DNA from: Thermoplasmatota archaeon
GTDB taxonomy: Archaea; Thermoplasmatota; Thermoplasmata; Methanomassiliicoccales; Methanomassiliicoccaceae
DNA: 7,532 bases
Assembly (NCBI GenBank): GCA_022709105.1
Contig: JAKIXL010000068.1
Coordinates: 1-7,532, forward strand
Direction of reading: 5' to 3'
Shown here: positions 1 to 5,324 of the stretch, piece after piece
How the letters are laid out: every line of letters starts with the position of its first letter
Numbering within the stretch: position 1 is the stretch's first letter
Made by a program: the position numbers and the translations under genes
Notes under the pieces: model-generated
Databases searched by the model: none
What the model was told of the DNA's origin: nothing
What the model saw: only the letters and a program-made list of their open reading frames with translations

Positions 1-164
1 CCGTCCTCCTCAGGTCGATGACCCTGGCGGTAGATGCAATGGTCGAACTGGGCATCTTCAAGGAGGCGACCATGGTGCAGGTGGGCCGGTCCCATCCCCT
101 CGCTGGCAGCATCATGTTCAAGCCAATCGACCCGGTGTTCATCATCGTCGGGGAGGTGAGCTGA
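1..164 (+). CDS. cbiT: Cobalt-precorrin-6B C15-methyltransferase (decarboxylating) CbiT, C-terminal fragment
   Basis: Only the last 53 codons lie in the window (first full codon at position 3, stop TGA at 162-164); the start is off the left edge. CbiT is the SAM-dependent enzyme that methylates C15 and decarboxylates the acetate on ring C of cobalt-precorrin-6B. The visible tail has the family's C-terminal pattern: a helix (LAVDAMVELGIF), a strand (TMVQVGRSHPL), a glycine-containing turn (AGSIMFKP) and a final strand (DPVFIIVGEV). This resembles the NPV-plus-hydrophobic ending of archaeal CbiT proteins. The stop overlaps the start of cbiL in a TGATG arrangement, and all downstream genes are cobalamin genes, which supports the call. 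The catalytic SAM-binding core is not visible, so another Rossmann methyltransferase cannot be fully excluded from the sequence alone. CbiT is separate from CbiE here, whereas in CobL the two are fused. Confidence 0.75.
   Translation, partial: VLLRSMTLAVDAMVELGIFKEATMVQVGRSHPLAGSIMFKPIDPVFIIVGEVS
151..160 (+). promoter_or_regulatory. Strong Shine-Dalgarno site of cbiL
   Basis: GGGAGGTGAG sits 3 nt before the ATG at 164 and lies within the last codons of cbiT. It is a near-perfect match to the archaeal/bacterial anti-SD complement GGAGGTGAT. It fixes the cbiL start and suggests cbiL is translated well even though its start overlaps the cbiT stop. Confidence 0.7.
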
Positions 165-772
165 TGCTCATCGGCGTTGGCCTCGGACCGGGGGACAAGG
201 AGCTTCTGACCTTGAAGGCCGTCCGCCTGCTCCGAACGGCGGACAAGGTGTTCGTCCCGGGAAAGATGGCCAGGGAACTGGTCAGGGACTATTGCGACCC
301 CGTGGTGCTGGAGTTCCCGATGGTGAACGACGAGGACGTCATCGAGAAGGCCCTGGAGCGCAACGCCGAGGTCATCGCCCCGGTCGCCATCCAGGGAATG
401 GCGGTCCTGGCGATCCTAGGGGACCCTAACTTCTACTCGACCTTCTCCAGGCAGTGCGAGGTGCTTAAAAGAAGGTACCCGGAGGTAGAGATGGCGGTAG
501 AGCCGGGCATAAGCTCCATCACCGCGTTCGCTTCCCGCCTGCGGATGCCGGTGAACTCGGGCTTCACGGTCACCGACGGTTCGGACAACGAGTGCCTGGT
601 GTTGCTGAAGGTCCGCTCTCCCCGCAAGACCATGGCCCAGCTCCGCTCCTCCGGATATACAAGGTTCCATCTGGTGGAGAGGATGTTCCTGGACAATGAG
701 AAGGTGTACGACGAGGAGAGTATGCCGGAAAGCAGCGATTATATGAGCGTCATGTTCGCCCGGAGGCAATGA
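164..772 (+). CDS. cbiL: Cobalt-precorrin-2 (cobalt-factor II) C20-methyltransferase CbiL
   Basis: CbiL transfers a methyl group from SAM to C20 of the cobalt-isobacteriochlorin, giving cobalt-precorrin-3/factor III; it is the first corrin-committed methylation. The 202-residue protein is a class III (tetrapyrrole) methylase. It has the N-terminal glycine motif GLGPGD (residues 6-11), the SAM-contact segment LGDPNFYSTF (85-94), the helix-start motif EPGISSITAFASRL (113-126) and a C-terminal domain with LLKV (147-150). The GDP-x-FYSTF form is characteristic of CbiL/CobI rather than of CbiF, CbiH or CbiE. It is somewhat shorter than the usual 220-240 residues, mainly in the C-terminal half, but all core motifs are intact. 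The ATG overlaps the cbiT stop and follows a strong SD site; cbiF starts 1 nt after its stop. It is a cytoplasmic, soluble enzyme. Confidence in the family is high; whether the preferred substrate is the factor or the precorrin form cannot be told from sequence. Confidence 0.93.
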   Translation: MLIGVGLGPGDKELLTLKAVRLLRTADKVFVPGKMARELVRDYCDPVVLEFPMVNDEDVIEKALERNAEVIAPVAIQGMAVLAILGDPNFYSTFSRQCEVLKRRYPEVEMAVEPGISSITAFASRLRMPVNSGFTVTDGSDNECLVLLKVRSPRKTMAQLRSSGYTRFHLVERMFLDNEKVYDEESMPESSDYMSVMFARRQ

Positions 773-773
773 G

Positions 774-1493
774 ATGGGCTTGCCGACGGTGTGGTTCGTG
801 GGCGCTGGTCCCGGAGATCCCGATCTCATCACCTTGAAGGGGAACGAGCTTCTAACCACCGCTGACGTCCTCATCTATGCCGGCTCACTGGTAAACCCTT
901 TGCTGGTCGAGCGTTCCTCGGCCCTGGTGAAGCTGGACAGCTGGGGAATGAACATCGAGAGCATGGTCTCGATCATGGTCGATGCCGCCCTCGCCGGAAA
1001 GAAGGTGGTCCGGCTCCACAGCGGCGATCCCTCGCTGTATGGGTCCATTGTCGAGCAGATCGTCGAGATAGAGCGGCATGGCGTGGAAGTGCAGATCGTT
1101 CCAGGAGTGAGCTCTCTGTTCGCGGCGTCCGCAGCGCTGAAGACCCAGTATACCCTGAAAGGAGTGTCGGAAACCCTCATCGTCACCAGACCGGCGGGGG
1201 ATACCCTTGAGGAGGACGATATTGCTCGCCTGTCCGAATCTGGCGCGTCCATGGTGATATTCCTGGGCACGGACAAGCTGCCGGCCATCGTGGACAAGCT
1301 GCGATGCCCTCGGGAAACACCGGCCGCGGTCATCTACCACGCCTCATGGCCGGACCAGAAGATCGTGCGCGGATGCGTCGGTGACATAGCCCGGAAGGCC
1401 TCCGAGGCCGGCATCCATAAGACCGCCCTCATAGTGATAGGCGATATCGTGGAACCGATGGAGCGCTATCATCGTTCGGTGCTGTACTCATGA
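774..1493 (+). CDS. cbiF: Cobalt-precorrin-4 C11-methyltransferase CbiF
   Basis: CbiF methylates C11 of cobalt-precorrin-4 to give cobalt-precorrin-5A, using SAM. The 239-residue protein has every landmark of the family: VGAGPGDPDLITLKG (residues 9-23), YAGSLVNP (35-42), LHSGDPSLYG (81-90, the SAM-binding GDP loop), VPGVSSLFAASA (109-120), the substrate-side segment around YTLKGVSETLIVTR (126-139) and VIYHASWPDQKIVRG (186-200). YAGSLV and the YHASWPDQ stretch are specific to CbiF/CobM among the related methylases. The length is close to the usual 250. An SD site GGAGG at 762-766 lies 7 nt before the ATG, and the gene begins 1 nt after the cbiL stop. The stop overlaps the cbiG start (ATGA). 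This is one of the most secure calls in the window. Confidence 0.96.
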   Translation: MGLPTVWFVGAGPGDPDLITLKGNELLTTADVLIYAGSLVNPLLVERSSALVKLDSWGMNIESMVSIMVDAALAGKKVVRLHSGDPSLYGSIVEQIVEIERHGVEVQIVPGVSSLFAASAALKTQYTLKGVSETLIVTRPAGDTLEEDDIARLSESGASMVIFLGTDKLPAIVDKLRCPRETPAAVIYHASWPDQKIVRGCVGDIARKASEAGIHKTALIVIGDIVEPMERYHRSVLYS

Positions 1494-2356
1494 ACATCGC
1501 GATCATCCATTCCGGACATGGGGAACAGGCGGCCGCCCTGGCGGATTGGCTGGGGGGAGAGGTCGTCGGCTATTCCGAACGGGCGTTCGAGGAAGCCTTC
1601 CGTGACCGGGACGGCATCGTGGCGGTCATGGCCCTGGGGATCGTGGTAAGGAAGATCGCTCCACTTCTCAGGGACAAGTGGACGGACCCCCCGGTCATTG
1701 CTGTCACTCCGGATCTGAGGTTCTGCGTGCCCTTGCTCGGGGGGCACCATGGGGCCAACGAACTGGCCCGCCGGCTGTCGAACAAGGGCATTATTCCGGT
1801 CATATCGACCGCCACGGACGTTCTGGGGAAGGATTCGGTCGAGGGGATCGCCACCCGGAACGATATGGAGGTCATCAACAAGAGCTCGACCGTGACGGTC
1901 AACAAGGCATTCCTGCAAGGCGATGTGCCAGTATACCGCGTGGATGGTCCAGCGGTGGTGATGGTGTCGCCCGGCGTGTCCGTTCTGGCGGTGAAGGGCG
2001 AGTTCATCGTGGGCATCGGTTGCAACAGGGGCACTACGGCGGAAGAGATCGCCCGAGCGGTCAAAGATGCGCTGCGCGAGGCGGATATAGAACCGCGCGA
2101 GGTGCTGGCGTTCTCCTCGACCGTCAAGAAATGGGATGAGGGGGGTCTGCTGGAGGCGGTCCGGGACCTGAACGGGCCGCTCTTCCTGGTCGATGACGAG
2201 ACCATCAATTCCCAAAAAGGGACCTCGCCCTCGAAGGCGACGATGATCGGACTCGTGGGTGTGGCCGAGCCATCCGCCCTCGCGCTCTCAAAAAGGAAGG
2301 AGATAGTCATGAAAAGGAGGACCTACGGAAATGTCACCGTTGCCATCGCCAGATGA
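1490..2356 (+). CDS. cbiG: Cobalt-precorrin-5A hydrolase CbiG (compact form)
   Basis: CbiG opens the delta-lactone of cobalt-precorrin-5A and releases the extruded C20 with its methyl as acetaldehyde, giving cobalt-precorrin-5B. The 288-residue protein has an N-terminal CbiG domain (about residues 1-125, with VMALGIVVRKIAPLL at 46-60, VIAVTPD at 69-75 and LLGGHHGANELARRLS at 82-97). The C-terminal CbiG domain (about 170-288) has IVGIGCNRGT (173-182), the SPSKATMIGLVGVAEPSAL stretch (246-264) and the typical ending YGNVTVAIAR. The linking middle domain is short, about 45 residues, so the protein is smaller than the roughly 350-residue Salmonella enzyme. The ATG overlaps the cbiF stop (ATGA). 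Only a weak GGTG lies upstream, so its translation probably depends on coupling to cbiF. The 3' end overlaps cbiH by 26 nt. Confidence 0.93.
   Translation: MNIAIIHSGHGEQAAALADWLGGEVVGYSERAFEEAFRDRDGIVAVMALGIVVRKIAPLLRDKWTDPPVIAVTPDLRFCVPLLGGHHGANELARRLSNKGIIPVISTATDVLGKDSVEGIATRNDMEVINKSSTVTVNKAFLQGDVPVYRVDGPAVVMVSPGVSVLAVKGEFIVGIGCNRGTTAEEIARAVKDALREADIEPREVLAFSSTVKKWDEGGLLEAVRDLNGPLFLVDDETINSQKGTSPSKATMIGLVGVAEPSALALSKRKEIVMKRRTYGNVTVAIAR
2314..2320 (+). promoter_or_regulatory. Shine-Dalgarno site of cbiH inside cbiG
   Basis: AAGGAGG lies 10 nt before the ATG at 2331 and within the cbiG coding sequence. It decides the cbiH start: the ATG at 2331 gives a short lead of about 12 residues before the first strand of the methylase fold, and creates the 26-nt overlap with cbiG. 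Confidence 0.6.
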
Positions 2357-3125
2357 GCCCAAGGGCCGGTTGTCGGTAGTAAGCATCGGACCGGGCGACC
2401 TTGATAATCTAACGCCCTTGGCGCGCAAGACCATCGAGGGATCGGACATCGTGATCGGCAACCGGTTCTATCTGGACCAGATGCGTCCGCTGCTGGACGG
2501 GAAGAGGGTCATCTTCTCCCATATGGGCAAGGAGGTCGAGCGGGCCAAGGAGGCCGTGAGTTTGGCAAGGGATGAACGGGTGGCGATGGTCAGCGGAGGA
2601 GACGCGGGGGTCTACGGCATGGCCAGCATCGTGCTCGAGGTCGCTCAGCGCGAGGCTCCGGGACTGGACGTCAAGATCGTGCCGGGGGTCACGGCCGCCA
2701 CCGCCGCCGCGTCGGTACTCGGCTCGCCGCTCTCCGGGGACTTCCTGGTCATCTCGCTCAGCGATCTCCTTACTCCATGGGAGGTCATCGAGCGGCGCCT
2801 TGACCTTGGATTCCAGTTGGGAATACCTATAGCGCTGTACAACCCCCGCAGCCACAATCGTCCCGGCAACCTGAGGAAGGCACTGGAGATCGGATTGCGC
2901 CATGCCCGCCCGGAGACCCCGGTGGGGATAGTCAGGAACGCTTACCGCGGGGATGGCGAAAGCCATGAGGTCACCGACCTGAGGTCGCTGTTCGAGAACG
3001 ACAGCATGGTCGACATGCATTCGATGGTCATAATCGGGGGCGAGACCTCGGCCCTGCTCAAGGAGGGAGATAATGTCAGAGGGATCATCACGCCTAGGGG
3101 CTACCACCGCAAGTACGTATACTGA
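2331..3125 (+). CDS. cbiH: Cobalt-precorrin-3 C17-methyltransferase, ring-contracting, CbiH
   Basis: CbiH methylates C17 and drives ring contraction to cobalt-precorrin-4, with SAM as donor. The 264-residue protein is a class III methylase with VSIGPGDLDNLTPLA (residues 17-31), SGGDAGVYGMASI (88-100), VPGVTAATAAASVLGSPL (117-134), then the CbiH/CobJ hallmark DFLVISLSDLLTPWEVIERR (137-156), LYNPRS (169-174) and the closing TPRGYHRKY (254-262). The SLSDLLTPWE and TPRGYH motifs distinguish it from other cobalamin methylases. Length is normal for the family, with no fused ferredoxin-like or CbiG domain. The first 12 residues, MSPLPSPDEPKG, are low-complexity and probably disordered; they result from the ATG picked by the upstream SD site. 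It overlaps cbiG by 26 nt and cbiC by 53 nt. Both overlaps encode conserved residues of the upstream protein, so both are real. Confidence 0.96.
   Translation: MSPLPSPDEPKGRLSVVSIGPGDLDNLTPLARKTIEGSDIVIGNRFYLDQMRPLLDGKRVIFSHMGKEVERAKEAVSLARDERVAMVSGGDAGVYGMASIVLEVAQREAPGLDVKIVPGVTAATAAASVLGSPLSGDFLVISLSDLLTPWEVIERRLDLGFQLGIPIALYNPRSHNRPGNLRKALEIGLRHARPETPVGIVRNAYRGDGESHEVTDLRSLFENDSMVDMHSMVIIGGETSALLKEGDNVRGIITPRGYHRKYVY
3060..3066 (+). promoter_or_regulatory. Shine-Dalgarno site of cbiC inside cbiH
   Basis: AAGGAGG followed by GAGATA ends 6 nt before the ATG at 3073. The spacing is ideal and supports a cbiC start 53 nt before the end of cbiH rather than a later one. Confidence 0.65.
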
Positions 3126-3735
3126 TCTGGGAGCGGACACCGCCGAAGGGTTCAGCATCTCCTGCCGCAGCCGGCTGCTTGCAAGGGATGTTGTGGGCGA
3201 CCTAACGGTGGAGGACAGAATACGGCAGCGTTGCTCCATCGCTGTCGGGGACTTTGACATGGCCGGCCTCATGCGGTTCGTGGGCCGACCGGTGAAGGCC
3301 GGCCTCGACGCTCTGGCGGCCGGAGCGCCGATCGTTGCCGACATACGAATGGTCCAGGTCGGGGTCCAGAAGAAAGGGCACCGGTCCAAGGTGGATTGCC
3401 TGCTGGACCATGGCGCCGATATAGCGGCAGCCAAAGGGATCACCAGGACCAGCGCGGGCATGCTCGCCATGGGGAGCGAGCTTAACGGGACCATAGTTGT
3501 CATCGGCAACGCCCCTTCCTGCCTCCTTTCGCTTTGCCACCTTATCGAGGAGGGAGCGCGCCCCGCCCTGGTCATAGGCTGCCCGGTAGGTTTCGTCAAC
3601 GCCGCGGAATCCAAGGAGGCCCTGAGGAAGCTCGACGTTCCCTCGGTCTCGACCGAGGGCACCAGGGGAGGATCGCCGGTGGCGGTGGCGGCGATCAACG
3701 AGATAATAACCATGTTCGCGGAGAAAGGAGCATGA
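3073..3735 (+). CDS. cbiC: Cobalt-precorrin-8 methylmutase family protein CbiC, catalytic His apparently replaced
   Basis: CbiC moves the methyl group from C11 to C12 of cobalt-precorrin-8, giving cobyrinic acid. The 220-residue protein has the CobH/CbiC fold signatures: GDFDMAGLMRF (residues 59-69), APIVADIRMVQVGV (85-98), GITRTSAGM (122-130), VVIGNAPSCLLSL (142-154), VIGCPVGFVNAAESKEAL (167-184) and RGGSPVAVAAIN (198-209). The oddity is just before GDFD. CobH and Salmonella CbiC read RMVHACG and RVIHTTAD there, with His43 of CobH being the catalytic base. This protein reads RCSIAVGD (53-60), which by ungapped alignment puts Ile56 (codon 3238-3240) at the His position. It may therefore belong to a divergent archaeal methylmutase-like branch with another general acid/base, or to a related function. 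Position between cbiH and cbiD, with ATGA overlap to cbiD, argues for a role in this pathway. Confidence 0.85.
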   Translation: MSEGSSRLGATTASTYTDLGADTAEGFSISCRSRLLARDVVGDLTVEDRIRQRCSIAVGDFDMAGLMRFVGRPVKAGLDALAAGAPIVADIRMVQVGVQKKGHRSKVDCLLDHGADIAAAKGITRTSAGMLAMGSELNGTIVVIGNAPSCLLSLCHLIEEGARPALVIGCPVGFVNAAESKEALRKLDVPSVSTEGTRGGSPVAVAAINEIITMFAEKGA

Positions 3736-4739
3736 TCGATCCGGTGTCCGGGTTCGCCTATCCCGAAGAGTGGGCGTTCCGTTGCGAGGACCCGTCGATG
3801 CTGGCCCTGGCCCAAAGCGGGCTGGGCGTCCTGACATCCAGCGGCAGGGTGCTGAGGCGTGGACATACCACCGGAACTACCGCGGCGGCGGCCTGCAAGG
3901 CGGCCGTTGAGTCCCTGGGCTCGCACGACCTGAGAGCGGTGGAGGTCATCACCGCCTGCGGCATCACCGTTGAGGTCGAGGTCGCTGCCAGCTATGGAAG
4001 CTCGGCATGTTTCAAGTACTCGGGAGATTACCCCGGCGATGCCACCGCGGGTCTGGAGCTCAGGGCCATGTTCATCAGGTTCCAGAGCACGGCCGAGGTG
4101 GACGCCGGGCCGGGGATAGGCAGATGGGACCATGATACTCCGAGATATCGCAGGGGCGAGCCGGCCATAAGCACAACGGCCATGGATTGCATTTTGTCCT
4201 CGATCACCGCCGCTTGCCGCGCCCGGGGGCAGGAAGGGGCGCTTGTCTACCTTGAGGCGCCGGAAGGTGAGAAGGTGGCCGTCAGAACCTTGAACCCTCG
4301 GGTGGGAGTGATGGGCGGCGTGTCGGTGCTGGGGTCCACTGGAATGGTGGAGCCTTGGGACGATCATCTCGGCCAGGATGCCGTTGAAAGAGCGCGGCGA
4401 GCGGATAGGGCGGTCATCACCACCGGGAGGGTGGGCCTTAGGCACGCGCGGCTCCAATACCCTGATAGGGAGGTGGTCCTGGTAGGCGCGAACATCAAGA
4501 GAGCGCTGGATTCCCGGGAGGATGGCCTTATCCTCTTCGGCCTTCCCGCCCTAATCATCAAGTTCATAGAGCCTTCTGTCCTTACGGGACGAGGGTTCCG
4601 GACGATAGAGGACCTGGTCATGTCGGAGGAGGGCCCTTCCGTGGTCCAGGCGGCGGTGCGGAAGTTCAAATCCATGTACCCCGGGCACGGCATCGCCATC
4701 ATTGACCGGTCCGGACGGGTGATGGAGGCCGCGACATGA
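3732..4739 (+). CDS. cbiD: Cobalt-precorrin-5B C1-methyltransferase CbiD, divergent
   Basis: CbiD methylates C1 of cobalt-precorrin-5B with SAM to give cobalt-precorrin-6A; it is unrelated to the class III methylases around it. From the ATG at 3732 the protein has 335 residues. Recognisable CbiD motifs are RRGHTTGTTAAAACKAA (42-58, family consensus like GYTTGTCAAAA), KYSGDYPGDATAG (95-107), NPRVGVMGGVSVLGSTGMVEP (first part 188-202, GSTGMVEP at 201-208) and AVITTGRVG (227-235). Two features are unusual: about 40 residues precede the TTGT motif, and the central segment that usually reads GEPAINPVPR is GEPAISTTAM (142-151), preceded by an Arg/Asp-rich stretch. The start is not firm: GGAG at 3727-3730 is only 1 nt from the ATG, and a GTG at 3744 in the same frame is 13 nt away. 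I keep the ATG because it gives the ATGA overlap typical of this operon. An open frame continues upstream to 3534 but lies wholly within cbiC and is not part of the gene. Confidence 0.9.
   Translation: MIDPVSGFAYPEEWAFRCEDPSMLALAQSGLGVLTSSGRVLRRGHTTGTTAAAACKAAVESLGSHDLRAVEVITACGITVEVEVAASYGSSACFKYSGDYPGDATAGLELRAMFIRFQSTAEVDAGPGIGRWDHDTPRYRRGEPAISTTAMDCILSSITAACRARGQEGALVYLEAPEGEKVAVRTLNPRVGVMGGVSVLGSTGMVEPWDDHLGQDAVERARRADRAVITTGRVGLRHARLQYPDREVVLVGANIKRALDSREDGLILFGLPALIIKFIEPSVLTGRGFRTIEDLVMSEEGPSVVQAAVRKFKSMYPGHGIAIIDRSGRVMEAAT
4724..4728 (+). promoter_or_regulatory. Shine-Dalgarno site of cbiE inside cbiD
   Basis: GGAGG, part of GGTGATGGAGG (4718-4728), ends 7 nt before the ATG at 4736. 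It supports the ATG that overlaps the cbiD stop. Confidence 0.55.
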
Positions 4740-5320
4740 TCGTGGTGGGAGTAGGTTGCGGACCTGGCATGCTGACCGTGGATGCCATAGACCGCCTGCG
4801 TGCCGCCACCAAGGTCTTCGGTTCCGAACGTGCCATCGCCATCGCCCGCCCCTTCATCCCTGCGTCCTGCCAGGTGAACAGGATAACCAACTACTCCACG
4901 CTTGGCGATTTGCCCGACGATGCCGTGCTATTGTCCACCGGAGACCCCATGCTCGCCGGATTGGGCCACCTGGGAACGGAGGTCGTTCCCGGAATATCAT
5001 CGATGCAATGTGCATTCTCCCGCCTCCGCCTGCCGCTGGCCAAGGCGGTCGTGGTGGATGCCCATGGGAAGGACGAGAAGACGGCCAGGCATGAGATCGC
5101 TGATGAGCTAGCCAGAGGCCGCATACCTTACGTGCTTACCGGGCCAGGCTTCGACCTCGACGCCCTGGCCTCGTTCATCGCTGACAAGGACCATGAATGC
5201 ACCGTGATCGTTCTGGAGAACCTAGGCTACCCTAATGAGTCCATCTCCTTCGGCACCGCCCGCAGGCCGCCTTCTGTCTCATCCCGCCTGTTCTCCCTCG
5301 TACTGATCAGGGAGCCGTGA
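4736..5320 (+). CDS. cbiE: Cobalt-precorrin-7 C5-methyltransferase CbiE
   Basis: CbiE methylates C5 late in corrin assembly, after CbiT has acted, yielding cobalt-precorrin-8 for CbiC. The 194-residue protein is a class III methylase of normal length for stand-alone CbiE. It shows VGVGCGPGMLT (residues 4-14), LLSTGDPMLAGLG (65-77, the SAM-binding GDP loop), VPGISSMQCAFSRLRLPL (84-101), VVDAHGKD (106-113), the strand PYVLTGPG (131-138) and the CbiE-typical ENLGYPNESISFGTA (161-175) before the final strand. There is no C-terminal CbiT domain; CbiT is encoded separately at the left edge of the window, about 4.6 kb away. The gene overlaps cbiD by ATGA and ends 4 nt before cbiA. Confidence 0.94.
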   Translation: MIVVGVGCGPGMLTVDAIDRLRAATKVFGSERAIAIARPFIPASCQVNRITNYSTLGDLPDDAVLLSTGDPMLAGLGHLGTEVVPGISSMQCAFSRLRLPLAKAVVVDAHGKDEKTARHEIADELARGRIPYVLTGPGFDLDALASFIADKDHECTVIVLENLGYPNESISFGTARRPPSVSSRLFSLVLIREP

Positions 5321-5324
5321 TCTC

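Noticed and set aside
1469..2215. Antisense open frame of 248 codons opposite cbiG.
   Set aside because: No domain or motif, His/Arg/Asp-rich composition, no SD site noted; it is a shadow of cbiG.
3534..3731. Upstream extension of the cbiD frame, adding 66 codons.
   Set aside because: The extension lies completely inside the conserved C-terminal half of cbiC and is Arg/Gly/Pro-rich with no CbiD similarity; the start at 3732 fits the family and operon style.
2409..4457. A very long open frame (682 codons) on the - strand across cbiH, cbiC and cbiD.
   Set aside because: It is antisense to three genes with clear family motifs; the translation is rich in Arg, Pro, His and Ser with no recognisable domain, as expected from GC-rich codon bias in the opposite strand.
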